A DNA stretch of 44,538 nt from Candidatus Bathyarchaeota archaeon JdFR-07. Its GTDB lineage: Archaea; Thermoproteota; Bathyarchaeia; Bathyarchaeales; Bathycorpusculaceae. The stretch covers positions 640 through 45,177 of the forward strand of contig MTLU01000008.1 of the NCBI GenBank assembly GCA_002010975.1, written 5' to 3'. Made by a program: the position numbers and the translations under genes. Below, one piece after another: positions 28,665 through 38,952 of this stretch; position 1 is the stretch's first letter; every line of letters begins with the position of its first letter. The notes under the pieces were generated by a model. It ran no database searches and had not been told where the DNA came from. It was given only the letters and a program-made list of their open reading frames with translations.

Positions 28665-29150
28665 ATGAGGATCGATTTATCTAATTTGCGAAAGAAAACA
28701 GTTTCCATAAACCAATACATAGCTAACCTAAAACAACCTTTCCGCAAAAAATTTTTGATAAGAAAACAAATGTACAAGCCGAAACATGAAGTGTTGACTC
28801 AACTGAGAAAAATTGCAGGCAGATATGTAGTAATTGCATTTTCAGCAGAATGGTGTAAAGACTGTACCGCTAATATTCCTGTACTGGCCATAATCTCTGA
28901 AGCCACTGGATTAGAAGTCAGGGTCTTTGGCGGGTTAATGAAGGATCCCTTAAATCCCACAAGAAAGTGGAGAATACCTCCATCGCCTCCCGAAGTTGAA
29001 ATATTTAAAGTTGATAAAATTCCACTAATCCTAGTAACCAATACTAACGGCGAAGAGATTGGACGAATAATAGAAAACCCTGTTGAACCTACAATTGAGG
29101 AAGAAATTCTAAGAATTATTTTAGATAAAGAAAAATTTCAACAAGTTTAG
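28665..29150 (+). CDS. Thioredoxin-like protein
   Basis: 161 aa; VVIAFSAEWCKDCTANIPVLAII (WCxxC motif) and IPLILVTNTNGEEIGRI. Confidence 0.82.
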   Translation: MRIDLSNLRKKTVSINQYIANLKQPFRKKFLIRKQMYKPKHEVLTQLRKIAGRYVVIAFSAEWCKDCTANIPVLAIISEATGLEVRVFGGLMKDPLNPTRKWRIPPSPPEVEIFKVDKIPLILVTNTNGEEIGRIIENPVEPTIEEEILRIILDKEKFQQV

Positions 29151-29704
29151 GCTTTAAACCATCTAAATATTAGATAGCGTATCCTGTCTTTTTTCAAATC
29201 GGAAATAGCAATAATAAACCTTTTCCGCACAGTTGTTGCTAACCTTCCAGCTTTAACGATTTCCGTAGCCGTTATTTCAGATTTAGCCTTTTTAACAGAG
29301 ACCATGTAAGGTGCATGCTCAATTCCAGGCCCATACTTATAAACTGCAAAGTCGCATCCAAACTTAATCCCAGGTGTAACCACTAAACCGCTATCTCTTA
29401 GATCACTGTACACAGCATATTTTTCATCAAATTCTTCATACAATTTTCTTGCTCTTTGCCTTAAAGTTCGAAGATTCACTTTCTTCTTTTTAGGTCCCTC
29501 ATAAACAGTGATTATTCCTTTCTCAGCAAGATATAATCCTTCCATCAAATCCAAAATTAAAGGAACTTCAAATTCAGGCACTTTTGGTTTTGCGATTCCT
29601 AAAGGTTTCCCGTAAAAACCCTTTCTGTAAAGCTTCGATCCATTAATTGGATTCCAAACTATAAGAAAATTTTCGACAAATTCTACTGGAATTTTTTTAG
29701 GCAC
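29147..29704 (-). CDS. endA: tRNA-splicing endonuclease (tRNA-intron lyase)
   Basis: 185 aa; VYSDLRDSGLVVTPGIKFGCDFAVYKYGPGIEHAPYMVSV, C-terminal TVRKRFIIAISD with catalytic Tyr/His/Lys pattern. Confidence 0.92.
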   Translation of the reverse strand: MPKKIPVEFVENFLIVWNPINGSKLYRKGFYGKPLGIAKPKVPEFEVPLILDLMEGLYLAEKGIITVYEGPKKKKVNLRTLRQRARKLYEEFDEKYAVYSDLRDSGLVVTPGIKFGCDFAVYKYGPGIEHAPYMVSVKKAKSEITATEIVKAGRLATTVRKRFIIAISDLKKDRIRYLIFRWFKA

Positions 29705-29724
29705 AGTTTGTGTCCGCCATACAT

Positions 29725-30384
29725 TTACATGATGAAAGACAATATTCTTGCAGCATCAGCAGCATCTTCAGCTTTATCCGCTGAATCTTCTAAAAGTTGG
29801 ATTATATCTCTTAACAGGATGAAAGCCGGAAATTCCATTTTGCAATTTAGAAGCTTTATTTCTACTTCTCGGTAAAGCTCGTCAACAACTCTTTCTGCAA
29901 TCTCTACATCTTTGGCTTTCTCCAACGTCTTAGCTGAGCCATAGCTAAGAACCATCATCGTTTCCCTCAGCTTAAACACAACCTCCAAAACAGCTTCGGA
30001 AAGTCTCATTAGGTCATTTTTTATGTCTTTTGGAACATTCCAGTCATGCTCCATGATCTCAACTATGCGAAAAGCTATGCCTTCGCAGAAATCAGCAATT
30101 TCACTTGTTAAGTTAGTGAATCTTAAAAAATCTTCTCTGCTGAAAAGGATGGCTCCTATTTCAGCAAGCTCCTGGGAAACCAGTCTCCTTGCCTTGTCAA
30201 CGTCATCTTCTGCACTTCTGATTTCACTGAATAATTGTTTTGCCTTTTCCCTATCTTCCTTTATAAAAAAATCTATCATTTGAGGTACTTTTCTGGTTAG
30301 ATCTAACACTTTTCTTAGATGATCTTGGCAAACGTTAAGTGCTCTTCTTTTTACACGTTGTTCTGTTTCTGTTGGAAATACCAA
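29725..30384 (-). CDS. DUF47 / PhoU-like family protein
   Basis: 219 aa all-helical; DREKAKQLFSEIRSAEDDVDKARRLVSQELAEI, LLRDIIQLLEDSADKAEDAADAARIL. Confidence 0.85.
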   Translation of the reverse strand: MVFPTETEQRVKRRALNVCQDHLRKVLDLTRKVPQMIDFFIKEDREKAKQLFSEIRSAEDDVDKARRLVSQELAEIGAILFSREDFLRFTNLTSEIADFCEGIAFRIVEIMEHDWNVPKDIKNDLMRLSEAVLEVVFKLRETMMVLSYGSAKTLEKAKDVEIAERVVDELYREVEIKLLNCKMEFPAFILLRDIIQLLEDSADKAEDAADAARILSFIM

Positions 30385-30457
30385 TTTTTTCCCGCCCGCA
30401 AAAGAGGGGTGTTTTCTATGATAGAGTATGTCGAAGTGTTAAAAAAGCTAACGAAAA

Positions 30458-32221
30458 TTAATTGTCAAATGGAATGCCTAGATCTTCAAAATTGATTTTC
30501 CATTGGAAAAATTTGTTCAAGAGGTCTGGTAGCTCTTTAATTTGACTTCTAACTTGCTTCCATGAATCTCTATCGCGAATAGTAACTGTGTCGTTTTTCA
30601 ATGACTCATAATCTACTGTTATCCCTAATGGTATTCCAACTTCATCAGAGCGAGCATATCTTCTTCCAATGGATCCACTATCATCATATTCCACTCTAAA
30701 ACCCTCCTCAACCAACATTTTATGAACTTCTAAAGCTTTTTCTGGCAATCCATCCTTATTTACAAGCGGATATACGCCTAACTGTATTGGTGCTACATCT
30801 CTTGGAAAACTTAGGAGGGCTCTATCCTCCTTTATTCGGTAAGCGTATTCTAACGTAACATAAACTAATCTATCAGAACCAAAACTTGGCTCGACCACAT
30901 GGGGGATAAAATGTTTCCCACGTTCTAGAATTTTTTGGCGTAAAATTTCTACATGTTCAGGGACAATTTTATATTTGCCAAGCATATAGAAACCTTTTTT
31001 ATTTAAAGACCTCTCCAATTCTTCGGGATTGGCTTTAGTAATCATTTCTGAAACTTTTGCTGCTTCTGACTTGAAGTCGGGACCCAGCTTAGCCATTACA
31101 GGTCTTATAGTCAGTTTTTCTTTTTCTCTTGGATTTTCAAGCTCCTTATAAACCCTCATGTCTTCTCCGCTGAATTCCATGTGTCTTTTCAAGTCGTAAT
31201 CTGTTCTATAAGCGTGCCCTGAAACTTCAACCCATCCCCATCTCTCAACAAAAACTTCTTGGTCAAAGCTTTGTATAGCATAGTGAGCTCTTTCCCAGGG
31301 AAGCTTTTCTATGAAACGCTGTTTTTTCTCTGGAACTCCTAGTTCTACAAGAATTCTTTTTGCAAAGACCATAAAAACAGCTTGCCACTCAGCTTTTATG
31401 TACCCTTTACTTAGTGCTTCTTCAACACTGACTTCTGTTATCTTCTCAAGGCCCTTAAGTTTATCTTCAGAAAGTAGCAACCGTAATTTTTCCTTTTTAA
31501 TATCTTTTAACAGGAAACAGTTCGGTTCTTCTGGATCAAAGAAAAATTCCAAGTCCATTATTGTAAATTCCCTAAGTCTTATCAAACCTTGTCTAGGTGA
31601 AATTTCATTTCTTAGGGCATGACCTATTTGTAAGACACCGAAAGGAAGCTTCTCTCGTGCAATCTGGTATAAACGCTTGAATTCTACGAAGATACCTTGT
31701 GCGGCCTCTGGTCTCCCATAGCCAATAGCTTTAGAATATGGCCCTATCATAGTTTTGAACATTGTCAAAAACCGTTTTGGCTCGCCAAATGCGCTGCCGC
31801 ACTCTGGACACTTAATTTTATGTTTCTCAATGGCAGCTTTAAGTTCTTTCAAACTCATTTTTTCGATTTCCCACACGCTAATCTTGCCAGTCTCCTGAAG
31901 TAGATGATCTGCCCGAAATCTTTTTTTGCATTTCAAGCATTCAACCATAGGTTCTTTAAAATGATTCACATGGCCTGAAGCCTCAAAAACCTTGCTTGGA
32001 GCTATTATTGGAGACTCTATTTCCAAGATACCTAGCCTGTTTACAAAAAGGTCTCTTAGCTTCTTTTCTATGTTCTGCTTTAATTTTGAGCCTAAAGGAC
32101 CATAAGTAGCAAAGCCACCTACTCCTCCGTATATTTCATAAGATTGCCAAAAGAATCCTCTTCTGCGTGCTAACTCATTGATTATCGCGAATTTATCTGA
32201 ACCTTTCGCTTTATTTGTCAA
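30458..32221 (-). CDS. glyS: Glycyl-tRNA synthetase (archaeal/eukaryotic alpha2 type)
   Basis: 587 aa; RRRGFFWQSYEIYGGVGGFATYGPLGSKLKQNIE, CLKCKKRFRADH / CPECGSAF Zn ligands, FRNEISPRQGLIRLREFTIMDLEFF-type motif 2, EPSFGSDRLVY. Confidence 0.95.
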   Translation of the reverse strand: MTNKAKGSDKFAIINELARRRGFFWQSYEIYGGVGGFATYGPLGSKLKQNIEKKLRDLFVNRLGILEIESPIIAPSKVFEASGHVNHFKEPMVECLKCKKRFRADHLLQETGKISVWEIEKMSLKELKAAIEKHKIKCPECGSAFGEPKRFLTMFKTMIGPYSKAIGYGRPEAAQGIFVEFKRLYQIAREKLPFGVLQIGHALRNEISPRQGLIRLREFTIMDLEFFFDPEEPNCFLLKDIKKEKLRLLLSEDKLKGLEKITEVSVEEALSKGYIKAEWQAVFMVFAKRILVELGVPEKKQRFIEKLPWERAHYAIQSFDQEVFVERWGWVEVSGHAYRTDYDLKRHMEFSGEDMRVYKELENPREKEKLTIRPVMAKLGPDFKSEAAKVSEMITKANPEELERSLNKKGFYMLGKYKIVPEHVEILRQKILERGKHFIPHVVEPSFGSDRLVYVTLEYAYRIKEDRALLSFPRDVAPIQLGVYPLVNKDGLPEKALEVHKMLVEEGFRVEYDDSGSIGRRYARSDEVGIPLGITVDYESLKNDTVTIRDRDSWKQVRSQIKELPDLLNKFFQWKINFEDLGIPFDN

Positions 32222-32310
32222 TTTTTCCGCCTCTACAATTTAATGTTCAAAGAGTTTAAGGCTTACTTAATAATAAATTTTCAAAGTAATAATAATGTGG
32301 AGAGAGATAA

Positions 32311-33384
32311 TTGAGGGTTTTATCAAAACAAGATTTGTTTGATTTAGTGGATGGTGCAGCAATTTTTTCAGCTGGTGGAGGCGGCGATCCGGAAATTGGA
32401 TATAAAATAGTGGAGAAATTGTTTTCTGAAGAATATAATACTCAGCTTGTAGCTGCACTTGAAATACCTGATCAAGCAAAAGTTGTTAATTTCGCATGTG
32501 TAGGTGCAACCACCGCTATAGATTATGATTCTCAGGCAGCAGTTAAAACTTTGAAAACTTTAGAAACATATACTAATTTTTCGGCTTACGCTACAATTCC
32601 TGTGGAGCTGGGAGGTTTTAACACTTTAGTTGCAGTTGATGTTGCTGCAAGAAGCGGCATATCTGTTATCGATGGGGATGGTGCTGGTAGGTCTGTTCCA
32701 GAAGTACATTTAAAAGTGTACACCATTGACAAGATTCCATTGACTCCTATGGTTATTGCAGATACATGTGCAGAAAATATAGTTATTATAAAGAAAACCT
32801 ATGATTCTAAGGCTGCAGAAAGAGTAGCTCGAATCCTTGCTGCAGAATGGAATCAAAGTGCCTATACTGCTAGAAGAATTTTGACAGGAGTTCAAGTTAA
32901 GTCATCACCTATTCAATTTAGTTTGTCAAATGCTATGAAAATTGGAAAATTGTTAAGAACTACTAAGAAACCAATTAAGGAAGTTTTGAAGGAAACCAAT
33001 GGCTTTAAACTTTTTGAAGGCATAGTAGACAATGTGGAAAGAGAAACAATAGCCGGCTTCACTTTTATTGAAACCGAACTTAAGGGAACAAAAGAATTCG
33101 ACAAAAAACAATTTGAATTTAAAGCTAAAAACGAGGTATTAGTAGCTTACATGAATGGAAAACTTTCTGCAATAGCACCAGACATAATTACACCCATAAA
33201 CCCTGAAAATAGTAAATGTATAACCGCTGAGAAAATTGAAAGAGGCGATAGAATTTTAATCATAGGTATGCCCGCCTCAAAGAAATGGCGGACCGCTAAA
33301 GGATTAGAGCTTTGGAAAGATGTTCTTGAAAGATCCGGAATTTACGAGGAATATATGCCGATTGAGACGTTAGCTTCCCGATAA
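32311..33384 (+). CDS. DUF917 family protein
   Basis: 357 aa; GAAIFSAGGGGDPEIGYKIVEKLF, IPVELGGFNTLVAVDVAARSGISVIDGDGAGRSVPEV. Confidence 0.85.
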   Translation: MRVLSKQDLFDLVDGAAIFSAGGGGDPEIGYKIVEKLFSEEYNTQLVAALEIPDQAKVVNFACVGATTAIDYDSQAAVKTLKTLETYTNFSAYATIPVELGGFNTLVAVDVAARSGISVIDGDGAGRSVPEVHLKVYTIDKIPLTPMVIADTCAENIVIIKKTYDSKAAERVARILAAEWNQSAYTARRILTGVQVKSSPIQFSLSNAMKIGKLLRTTKKPIKEVLKETNGFKLFEGIVDNVERETIAGFTFIETELKGTKEFDKKQFEFKAKNEVLVAYMNGKLSAIAPDIITPINPENSKCITAEKIERGDRILIIGMPASKKWRTAKGLELWKDVLERSGIYEEYMPIETLASR

Positions 33385-33615
33385 TTCCTCAAGTTTAAGG
33401 GTTTTAGCTATTTTTACGTTCTGAAGTTTTCCATTTTCACTTATCTGACATTCAAGTATCACTCGATCAGTGACATTCTTCCTGCTATTAAATTCTTTTC
33501 TGCAATGCCCACATTCAATGTCTGACTCCATTTCTATGACATACCAAGAGGTATCTATATAGTATTGTTTGCAGTGGGGACAACGTAAAACTGCTATGTC
33601 TAACCATGCTTTCAT
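33370..33615 (-). CDS. Small zinc-ribbon protein
   Basis: 81 aa; RCPHCKQYY...DIECGHCRKEF two CxxC knuckles; 15 nt convergent overlap with the DUF917 gene. Confidence 0.65.
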   Translation of the reverse strand: MKAWLDIAVLRCPHCKQYYIDTSWYVIEMESDIECGHCRKEFNSRKNVTDRVILECQISENGKLQNVKIAKTLKLEELSGS

Positions 33616-33700
33616 ATTATCTCCTCTGTTCAGCAGTTAAGTTGCCTAGCACTTTATAAATTAGTCGTGAAATATGAATGCGATAAGAAGGTGTTAAAAA

Positions 33701-34768
33701 GTGGCGAAAATAAAAGTTGCTTTGGTTGGTGTTGGAAACTGTGCTTCAGCTTTTGTCCAAGGTTTACAATACTATAAGGATTGCTACGAAAAAGAGAAAT
33801 CCATAGGATTGCGGCATCTTTATCTTGGCGGTTTTCATCCAAGAGACATTCAAATTGTGGCGGCGTTTGACATTGATGCGCGTAAAGTTGGAAAAGATTT
33901 ATCTGATGCTATATTTGCTGCACCAAACAATTTTTCAAAAATGCTGGATGTCTCGCCATTAGACGTCAAGGTTCTTAAAGGCCCTGTCTTAGATGGGATA
34001 GGTGAATATACACGAGATGTTGTGGAAATAAGTAATCAATCCCAGACGGATGTGGCTAAGGCACTAAAAGAAAATGATGCTGAAATCATGGTTAATCTTC
34101 TCCCCAGCGGTGCCCTGAAAGCTTCCCAATGGTATGCAGAACAAGCAATGGCTGCTAACTGTGCTTTTGTAAATGTTACACCAAACTTCATTGCAAGCGA
34201 TTTAGAATGGGCTAAAAAATTTGAAAACGCTGAAGTGCCGCTTGTGGGGGATGACTTGATAGATCAAGTCGGTGCAACTACCTTACATAAAACTTTGTTA
34301 AAACTGCTTTCTACTCACGGGGTTTGTATAATCGAAACTTATCAGCTAGATGTTGGCGGAGGAACAGAATCTCTGCATACATTAGAAAGAGCTAAAGAGC
34401 TAAAAAGAATTGTTAAAACAAGGTCCGTTGAAACAGCTCTACCTTACAAAGCAGAAGTTGTTGCTGGTTCAACAGATTTTGTGGATTTTTTAGAGAATAG
34501 GCGAGACAGCTACTTTTGGATTAGAGGGATCTACTTTTGCAATACGCCTATGCAGATAGATTTAAAGTTATCAACAATTGACGCACCAAATGCGGGTTCC
34601 GTGCTACTTGATGTTATAAGAGCTGTAAAAATTGCTTTAAATAGAAAACTGAAAGGGGCAATACTGCCTATATGTGCTTATGCTTTCAAGCGTCCTCCGC
34701 GACTTGTATCATTAGAGGCCGCTGAAGAAATGTTTACTAATTTTATTAACGAAAAAACTTATGAGTAA
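33701..34768 (+). CDS. Inositol-1-phosphate synthase
   Basis: 355 aa; KVALVGVGNCASAFVQGL, FVNVTPNFIASDLEWAKKFENAEVPLVGDDLIDQVGATTLHKTLLKLL, PNAGSVLLDVIRAVKIALNRKLKG. Confidence 0.92.
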   Translation: MAKIKVALVGVGNCASAFVQGLQYYKDCYEKEKSIGLRHLYLGGFHPRDIQIVAAFDIDARKVGKDLSDAIFAAPNNFSKMLDVSPLDVKVLKGPVLDGIGEYTRDVVEISNQSQTDVAKALKENDAEIMVNLLPSGALKASQWYAEQAMAANCAFVNVTPNFIASDLEWAKKFENAEVPLVGDDLIDQVGATTLHKTLLKLLSTHGVCIIETYQLDVGGGTESLHTLERAKELKRIVKTRSVETALPYKAEVVAGSTDFVDFLENRRDSYFWIRGIYFCNTPMQIDLKLSTIDAPNAGSVLLDVIRAVKIALNRKLKGAILPICAYAFKRPPRLVSLEAAEEMFTNFINEKTYE

Positions 34769-35895
34769 CTTTCTCTTGCAGCTAGTTTCTGCAATTTATC
34801 TATTATTTTTTCTTTTACTCTGCTTTGTTTCATTTTTTTCTTTAGTAAAGTTATGGTTCTTACTGGCGTAGGGTCTATATCTCGCAATATCGCCAAATAA
34901 ACACTTGTAAAATCTCCGATTAAAGTTGTAGAAAGCATTTTAGCTAGTTTACTTTTGCCTTCACTCCAAATTTCAAAAATTTTTGTTACGTGATCCCGTA
35001 TAAGCTCTTTAGTGATTTCAATCCGTAACCTCATCCCTTCAGATTCATCTTTGTCTCGAATAAAAATTGTCGAAAAACATCTTGCCAATTTATTAGCTCT
35101 TTCCCAGCCTACTATTTCATTGTGATTTAATTCTGGAAAAACATCCCATTTTGAAGGAATCTTACTATTCTCGTTTAACTGTTGTTTAAAACGCCAAGAA
35201 ACTGCACGATAATATTCGAACCCGTAAATGAAAGGCATAGTTCCACAAATGCCAAGTGCCAACATCTTTGAAAAATTTTTATCAACTGTTTTCTCAGGGG
35301 AATTATCAAAACTAACTTTCTTTAAGATTTTTATTGTTTCGGAAAACTTTGATTGAACATCCGAAATCAAACCAATTTTCTCTAAAAATAAAAGAAGAGG
35401 CGAAAACAAATAAGGAAGAGCCGCACGGGGAGGTATTCCAGAGGGAATTCGTAAATAAGGAACGCATAATTTTTCCGAGAATTTTATGAGGCTTCCACCA
35501 GAGCTTACACAGAAAATCATGCAGTGTTTTTTTAATGCATGAAGAAAGACGCTCAGAGTTTCTTCAGTTTCACCTGAATAACTTACGATAAAAACAAGCG
35601 TTTTTTCATTTACATATGGTGGTAGCGAATATTCCCTATTAATCTCTATTGGAACAATTATCTCATTTCTCGCCCAGTCCTTAAGCAGTTCACCACCTAT
35701 TGCTGAACCACCCATCCCCGCCACTATAATTGCCTTAGGTTTTTGATAGTTTGTTGAGATCATTCTGGTAATTTGTAATGCTTTTTCGTAGTGTTTAGGA
35801 GCATTAGTATAAAAAGAAAGCATGTCATTTTTGTCAATTCTTTTAATCTCATTAAGATCGTCTAATTTTTTTTTCTTTGCAGTTTTTGCTCTCAT
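34759..35895 (-). CDS. Bifunctional phosphoglucose/phosphomannose isomerase
   Basis: 378 aa SIS-domain protein; IIVAGMGGSAIGGELLKDW, VFIVSYSGETEETLSVF, FPELNHNEIVGWE. Confidence 0.93.
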   Translation of the reverse strand: MRAKTAKKKKLDDLNEIKRIDKNDMLSFYTNAPKHYEKALQITRMISTNYQKPKAIIVAGMGGSAIGGELLKDWARNEIIVPIEINREYSLPPYVNEKTLVFIVSYSGETEETLSVFLHALKKHCMIFCVSSGGSLIKFSEKLCVPYLRIPSGIPPRAALPYLFSPLLLFLEKIGLISDVQSKFSETIKILKKVSFDNSPEKTVDKNFSKMLALGICGTMPFIYGFEYYRAVSWRFKQQLNENSKIPSKWDVFPELNHNEIVGWERANKLARCFSTIFIRDKDESEGMRLRIEITKELIRDHVTKIFEIWSEGKSKLAKMLSTTLIGDFTSVYLAILRDIDPTPVRTITLLKKKMKQSRVKEKIIDKLQKLAARESYS

Positions 35896-35972
35896 TTTTC
35901 CACCATTTGTAAAATCTTATATTAGGTTTTTAGCTTTTAAAGAAAATATGGATCTTAGGCGGAAAATTAAGT

Positions 35973-36833
35973 TTGGAAAGAAAGAAAATTGCAATAGCCA
36001 TTCCTGCTTCTCTTGTATCGGATACCCCTCATCTGCGTGAGAAAACCTCGAAAATAGGATTGATTGGTAGAGCTGCCGCAATTTTTAGAGTGAAAGAAAT
36101 AATAATTTATCCAGACGATCCTAAAGCAGATCAGAAAAAGGAAATGGATTTGATCGCTACCTTACTTAGCTATATAGAAACACCACAGTATTTGCGAAAG
36201 AGACTTTTTAAGCTTAGACCAGAATTGCGGTATGTTGGTACTCTCCCTCCTTTAAGGACACCACATCACCCTACAGAGAGCAAAATAAAAGATTTGAAAG
36301 TAGGGAGCTACCGTGAAGGTATAGTTCTAGCGAAGACAGAAAAAGGTTCCCTTATCGACATTGGAGTTGAAAAGTTAGCGTTAATACCTAATAAAAAACT
36401 GGCTATTAACCAACGAGTCACGGTGAAAATCCTTGATGTTAAAAAACGTCCAACAGTTGAATTGGCGGATAAAAAAGAAATACCGACGTATTGGGGATAT
36501 AAGGTTACTGTAACAAAACAACCATTCGGAAAGCTTGTAAAAAATCTAGCCTTCGACCTTACTATTGCTACTTCCAAATATGGCATTCCAGTGTTAAAAG
36601 TTTTACAAGAACTAATCGAAAAATGGAGAAAAGCCCAAAATGTTTTAATCGCTTTTGGTTCTCCATCAGAAGGATTGTATGAAATAGTTAGGCATGAAGG
36701 TCTTGATCTCGATGATGTAGTAGATTTCTCGGTTAATACTATTCCTAAACAAGGAACGAAAACTGTTAGAACCGAGGAAGCTGTTGTTGCTTCTCTAGCT
36801 ATTCTAAACATGCATTTTTCTTTTAACGTTTAA
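35973..36833 (+). CDS. SPOUT-fold RNA methyltransferase-like (COG2106/DUF171)
   Basis: 286 aa; IAIAIPASLVSDTPHLREKTSKIGLIGRAAAIFRVKEIIIYPD, FKLRPELRYVGTLPPLRTPHHP, FGSPSEGLYEI, VNTIPKQGTKTVRTEEAVVASLAILN. Confidence 0.9.
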   Translation: MERKKIAIAIPASLVSDTPHLREKTSKIGLIGRAAAIFRVKEIIIYPDDPKADQKKEMDLIATLLSYIETPQYLRKRLFKLRPELRYVGTLPPLRTPHHPTESKIKDLKVGSYREGIVLAKTEKGSLIDIGVEKLALIPNKKLAINQRVTVKILDVKKRPTVELADKKEIPTYWGYKVTVTKQPFGKLVKNLAFDLTIATSKYGIPVLKVLQELIEKWRKAQNVLIAFGSPSEGLYEIVRHEGLDLDDVVDFSVNTIPKQGTKTVRTEEAVVASLAILNMHFSFNV

Positions 36834-36837
36834 ATGT

Positions 36838-37668
36838 TTGTTTTGTGTATGTGCCTTTATGTATTTCGATGTTGCCATGCCGATAACGCTTTCTGCTGTT
36901 ACTTTCGTTTCTTTGTTTTTGAACGAAAAAATCGAAACTAGGTTAAAATCAGTCTTTGAAGGGAGAGAACTCACTTTAAGAGATACGATTATGCTTGTGA
37001 TAACGATGGGATTTGTGATATCCCTCATAGTTTTTATTCCACAATTTGCTATTATGATAGTTTTCCTATTCTCTTATTCTATGCTACTTTTTATGTTTGG
37101 ATATGTATTCTCAAATGAGAGATGGTACGTAGCCATACTTCCGCCTATAGTATTTGTCATTCTGTACTTGTTTTACAGTGGGACGTCAATATGGTTTCCT
37201 TATCTTTTAAATTTATATGGGATAATTTTCGCGATTTTAATTACACTATATCTTGGTAATCTTTTCAGGTGGAAAACAACTATGATTTTTGTCGGGCTTT
37301 TGACGGTTATGGATGTAATTTTAGTATTATTTACAGGGACAATGGTTTCAGCGGCAAGACATGTTTCGGGTCTTAAATTACCTGTGTTAATTTCCGTTCC
37401 AACAGTTCCTTCAATTGTTACAGAATTAGGACAGCACATTTATATGTCGCTAGGATTAGGAGACTTTTTCTTTGCCGGACTTATTGGAATACAGTCCTTT
37501 AAAAGATATGGAAAACGTTTCGCCATTATTTCTCTCCTAGCAATGTCATTTTCTTTTTTCATTTTTGAAACAATACTACTCACTTATAATCTGATGGCAT
37601 TTCCAGGCACATTAATGATTATCTGCGGATGGTTACCTTTAGCGATATTTAAAAAATGGAAACATTAA
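36838..37668 (+). CDS. Polytopic membrane protein, unknown family (true start may be ATG at about 36859)
   Basis: 276 aa with about eight hydrophobic segments; no motif I recognise. Confidence 0.65.
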   Translation: MFCVCAFMYFDVAMPITLSAVTFVSLFLNEKIETRLKSVFEGRELTLRDTIMLVITMGFVISLIVFIPQFAIMIVFLFSYSMLLFMFGYVFSNERWYVAILPPIVFVILYLFYSGTSIWFPYLLNLYGIIFAILITLYLGNLFRWKTTMIFVGLLTVMDVILVLFTGTMVSAARHVSGLKLPVLISVPTVPSIVTELGQHIYMSLGLGDFFFAGLIGIQSFKRYGKRFAIISLLAMSFSFFIFETILLTYNLMAFPGTLMIICGWLPLAIFKKWKH

Positions 37669-37705
37669 GAATTAATTTGCAATAAAAAAGAAGGCAAAAT
37701 TGCGT

Positions 37706-38026
37706 TTATCCGAATAATGCTCCAAGTCCTTCGAGTGCTGCTTCTTCTTTAGCTTTTTCTTCCTCTTCTTTCTTTTCCTTCTCTTCTTCTTTTGGCTTTT
37801 CTTCTGCAGCTGGTGCTTGTGTTGGAGGAGCAGCCACTGGAGCCATCATTGTTGGCGCAGTTTTAATTGCTTCTTCTATGTCGACTTCTTCCAAAGAAGC
37901 TACTAAGGCTTTAACTCTGACAGTGTCAACGTTTACGCCCGCAGCTGTCAAAACTTGTGTTAGATTTTTCTCGTTTATTTCTTTTCCAGCCTTGTGAAGG
38001 AGCATGGCGGCATAAATGTATTCCAT
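37706..38026 (-). CDS. rpl12: Ribosomal stalk protein P1/L12
   Basis: 106 aa; [31 protein letters not shown]...[19 protein letters not shown]. Confidence 0.97.
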   Translation of the reverse strand: MEYIYAAMLLHKAGKEINEKNLTQVLTAAGVNVDTVRVKALVASLEEVDIEEAIKTAPTMMAPVAAPPTQAPAAEEKPKEEEKEKKEEEEKAKEEAALEGLGALFG

Positions 38027-38053
38027 ACCTTTTCACCTCTCCATTCAACTATT

Positions 38054-38938
38054 TTAACTTTTTTCACTAGGTTTTGTTTTTCCCTCTAAAGAAGGAATCC
38101 TACTACTTAAACTTAACATTTGAACATGAGCCTTTCTAATCAAATCAGCTATATTTTCTTTAGTAGGTATGACCGCATTTGTAGAAAGAGCGTATGCTTC
38201 GTGATGAGCCAATTGCACAAGTATAACCATGTTTTCTTTTGTTGGATAAGCAACACTTACAGATAAGGCAAAGGCTTCTTCATGTACTTTACTAATTTCT
38301 CGTAGTGTCTCTTCTACATCAATTTTCAAGTGTTCCTGAGTTATTATCAAGCCATTATCATAAGCAACTTTCATTGCAAGACCCGCTTCAACAGGTTTTA
38401 TTCCAAGCTTTGACAATACAGCAGCAAGCCTCTCAGAAATTACTTCACCCTTCTTTACAACTAAAGTATCTTTGGTTATCCAAACGCTTCCTGCCTCAAT
38501 TCGTGTAGGCAAGCCCACAGCGTTCAATTGGCTTATAATCGGCCCAGGGGGTTGACCAGTATTTCCTGCAGGTACTACAACGTCAAAGGCTGCTATGTCT
38601 CCAGCTTTAGCTGTGGTTTTAACCTTTCCTTTTTCCAGTAACAAAGCCAACTTGAAAGGATTTAAATTTGTAAAAAGGTAAATGTTCGATCCAGATAGGT
38701 ATTCTTCTAATTTTTTCAATTCGGGTTTTTCTTTGCATTTCTCTATAGCCAATCTTGTAATAGTGTTTTTAATGACTTTCATGAAGACCTTGTCTGAAAG
38801 TTTTTTCTTAAGCTCTTGAAGTTGTGCTGCTCTAACTTTTTGTAGACTTGCTATCCCAATGACATCATATTGTCCTAACAACTCTGTTATCTCTTCAACT
38901 TCACTGATTTTTTTCTGTAACACTTGCTGAGACGGCAT
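38054..38938 (-). CDS. rpl10: Ribosomal protein L10 (P0)
   Basis: 294 aa; YDVIGIASLQKVRAAQLQELKKKL, VVPAGNTGQPPGPIISQLNAVGLPTRIEAGSVWI. Confidence 0.95.
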   Translation of the reverse strand: MPSQQVLQKKISEVEEITELLGQYDVIGIASLQKVRAAQLQELKKKLSDKVFMKVIKNTITRLAIEKCKEKPELKKLEEYLSGSNIYLFTNLNPFKLALLLEKGKVKTTAKAGDIAAFDVVVPAGNTGQPPGPIISQLNAVGLPTRIEAGSVWITKDTLVVKKGEVISERLAAVLSKLGIKPVEAGLAMKVAYDNGLIITQEHLKIDVEETLREISKVHEEAFALSVSVAYPTKENMVILVQLAHHEAYALSTNAVIPTKENIADLIRKAHVQMLSLSSRIPSLEGKTKPSEKS

Positions 38939-38952
38939 TGAATTTTCCTCTT

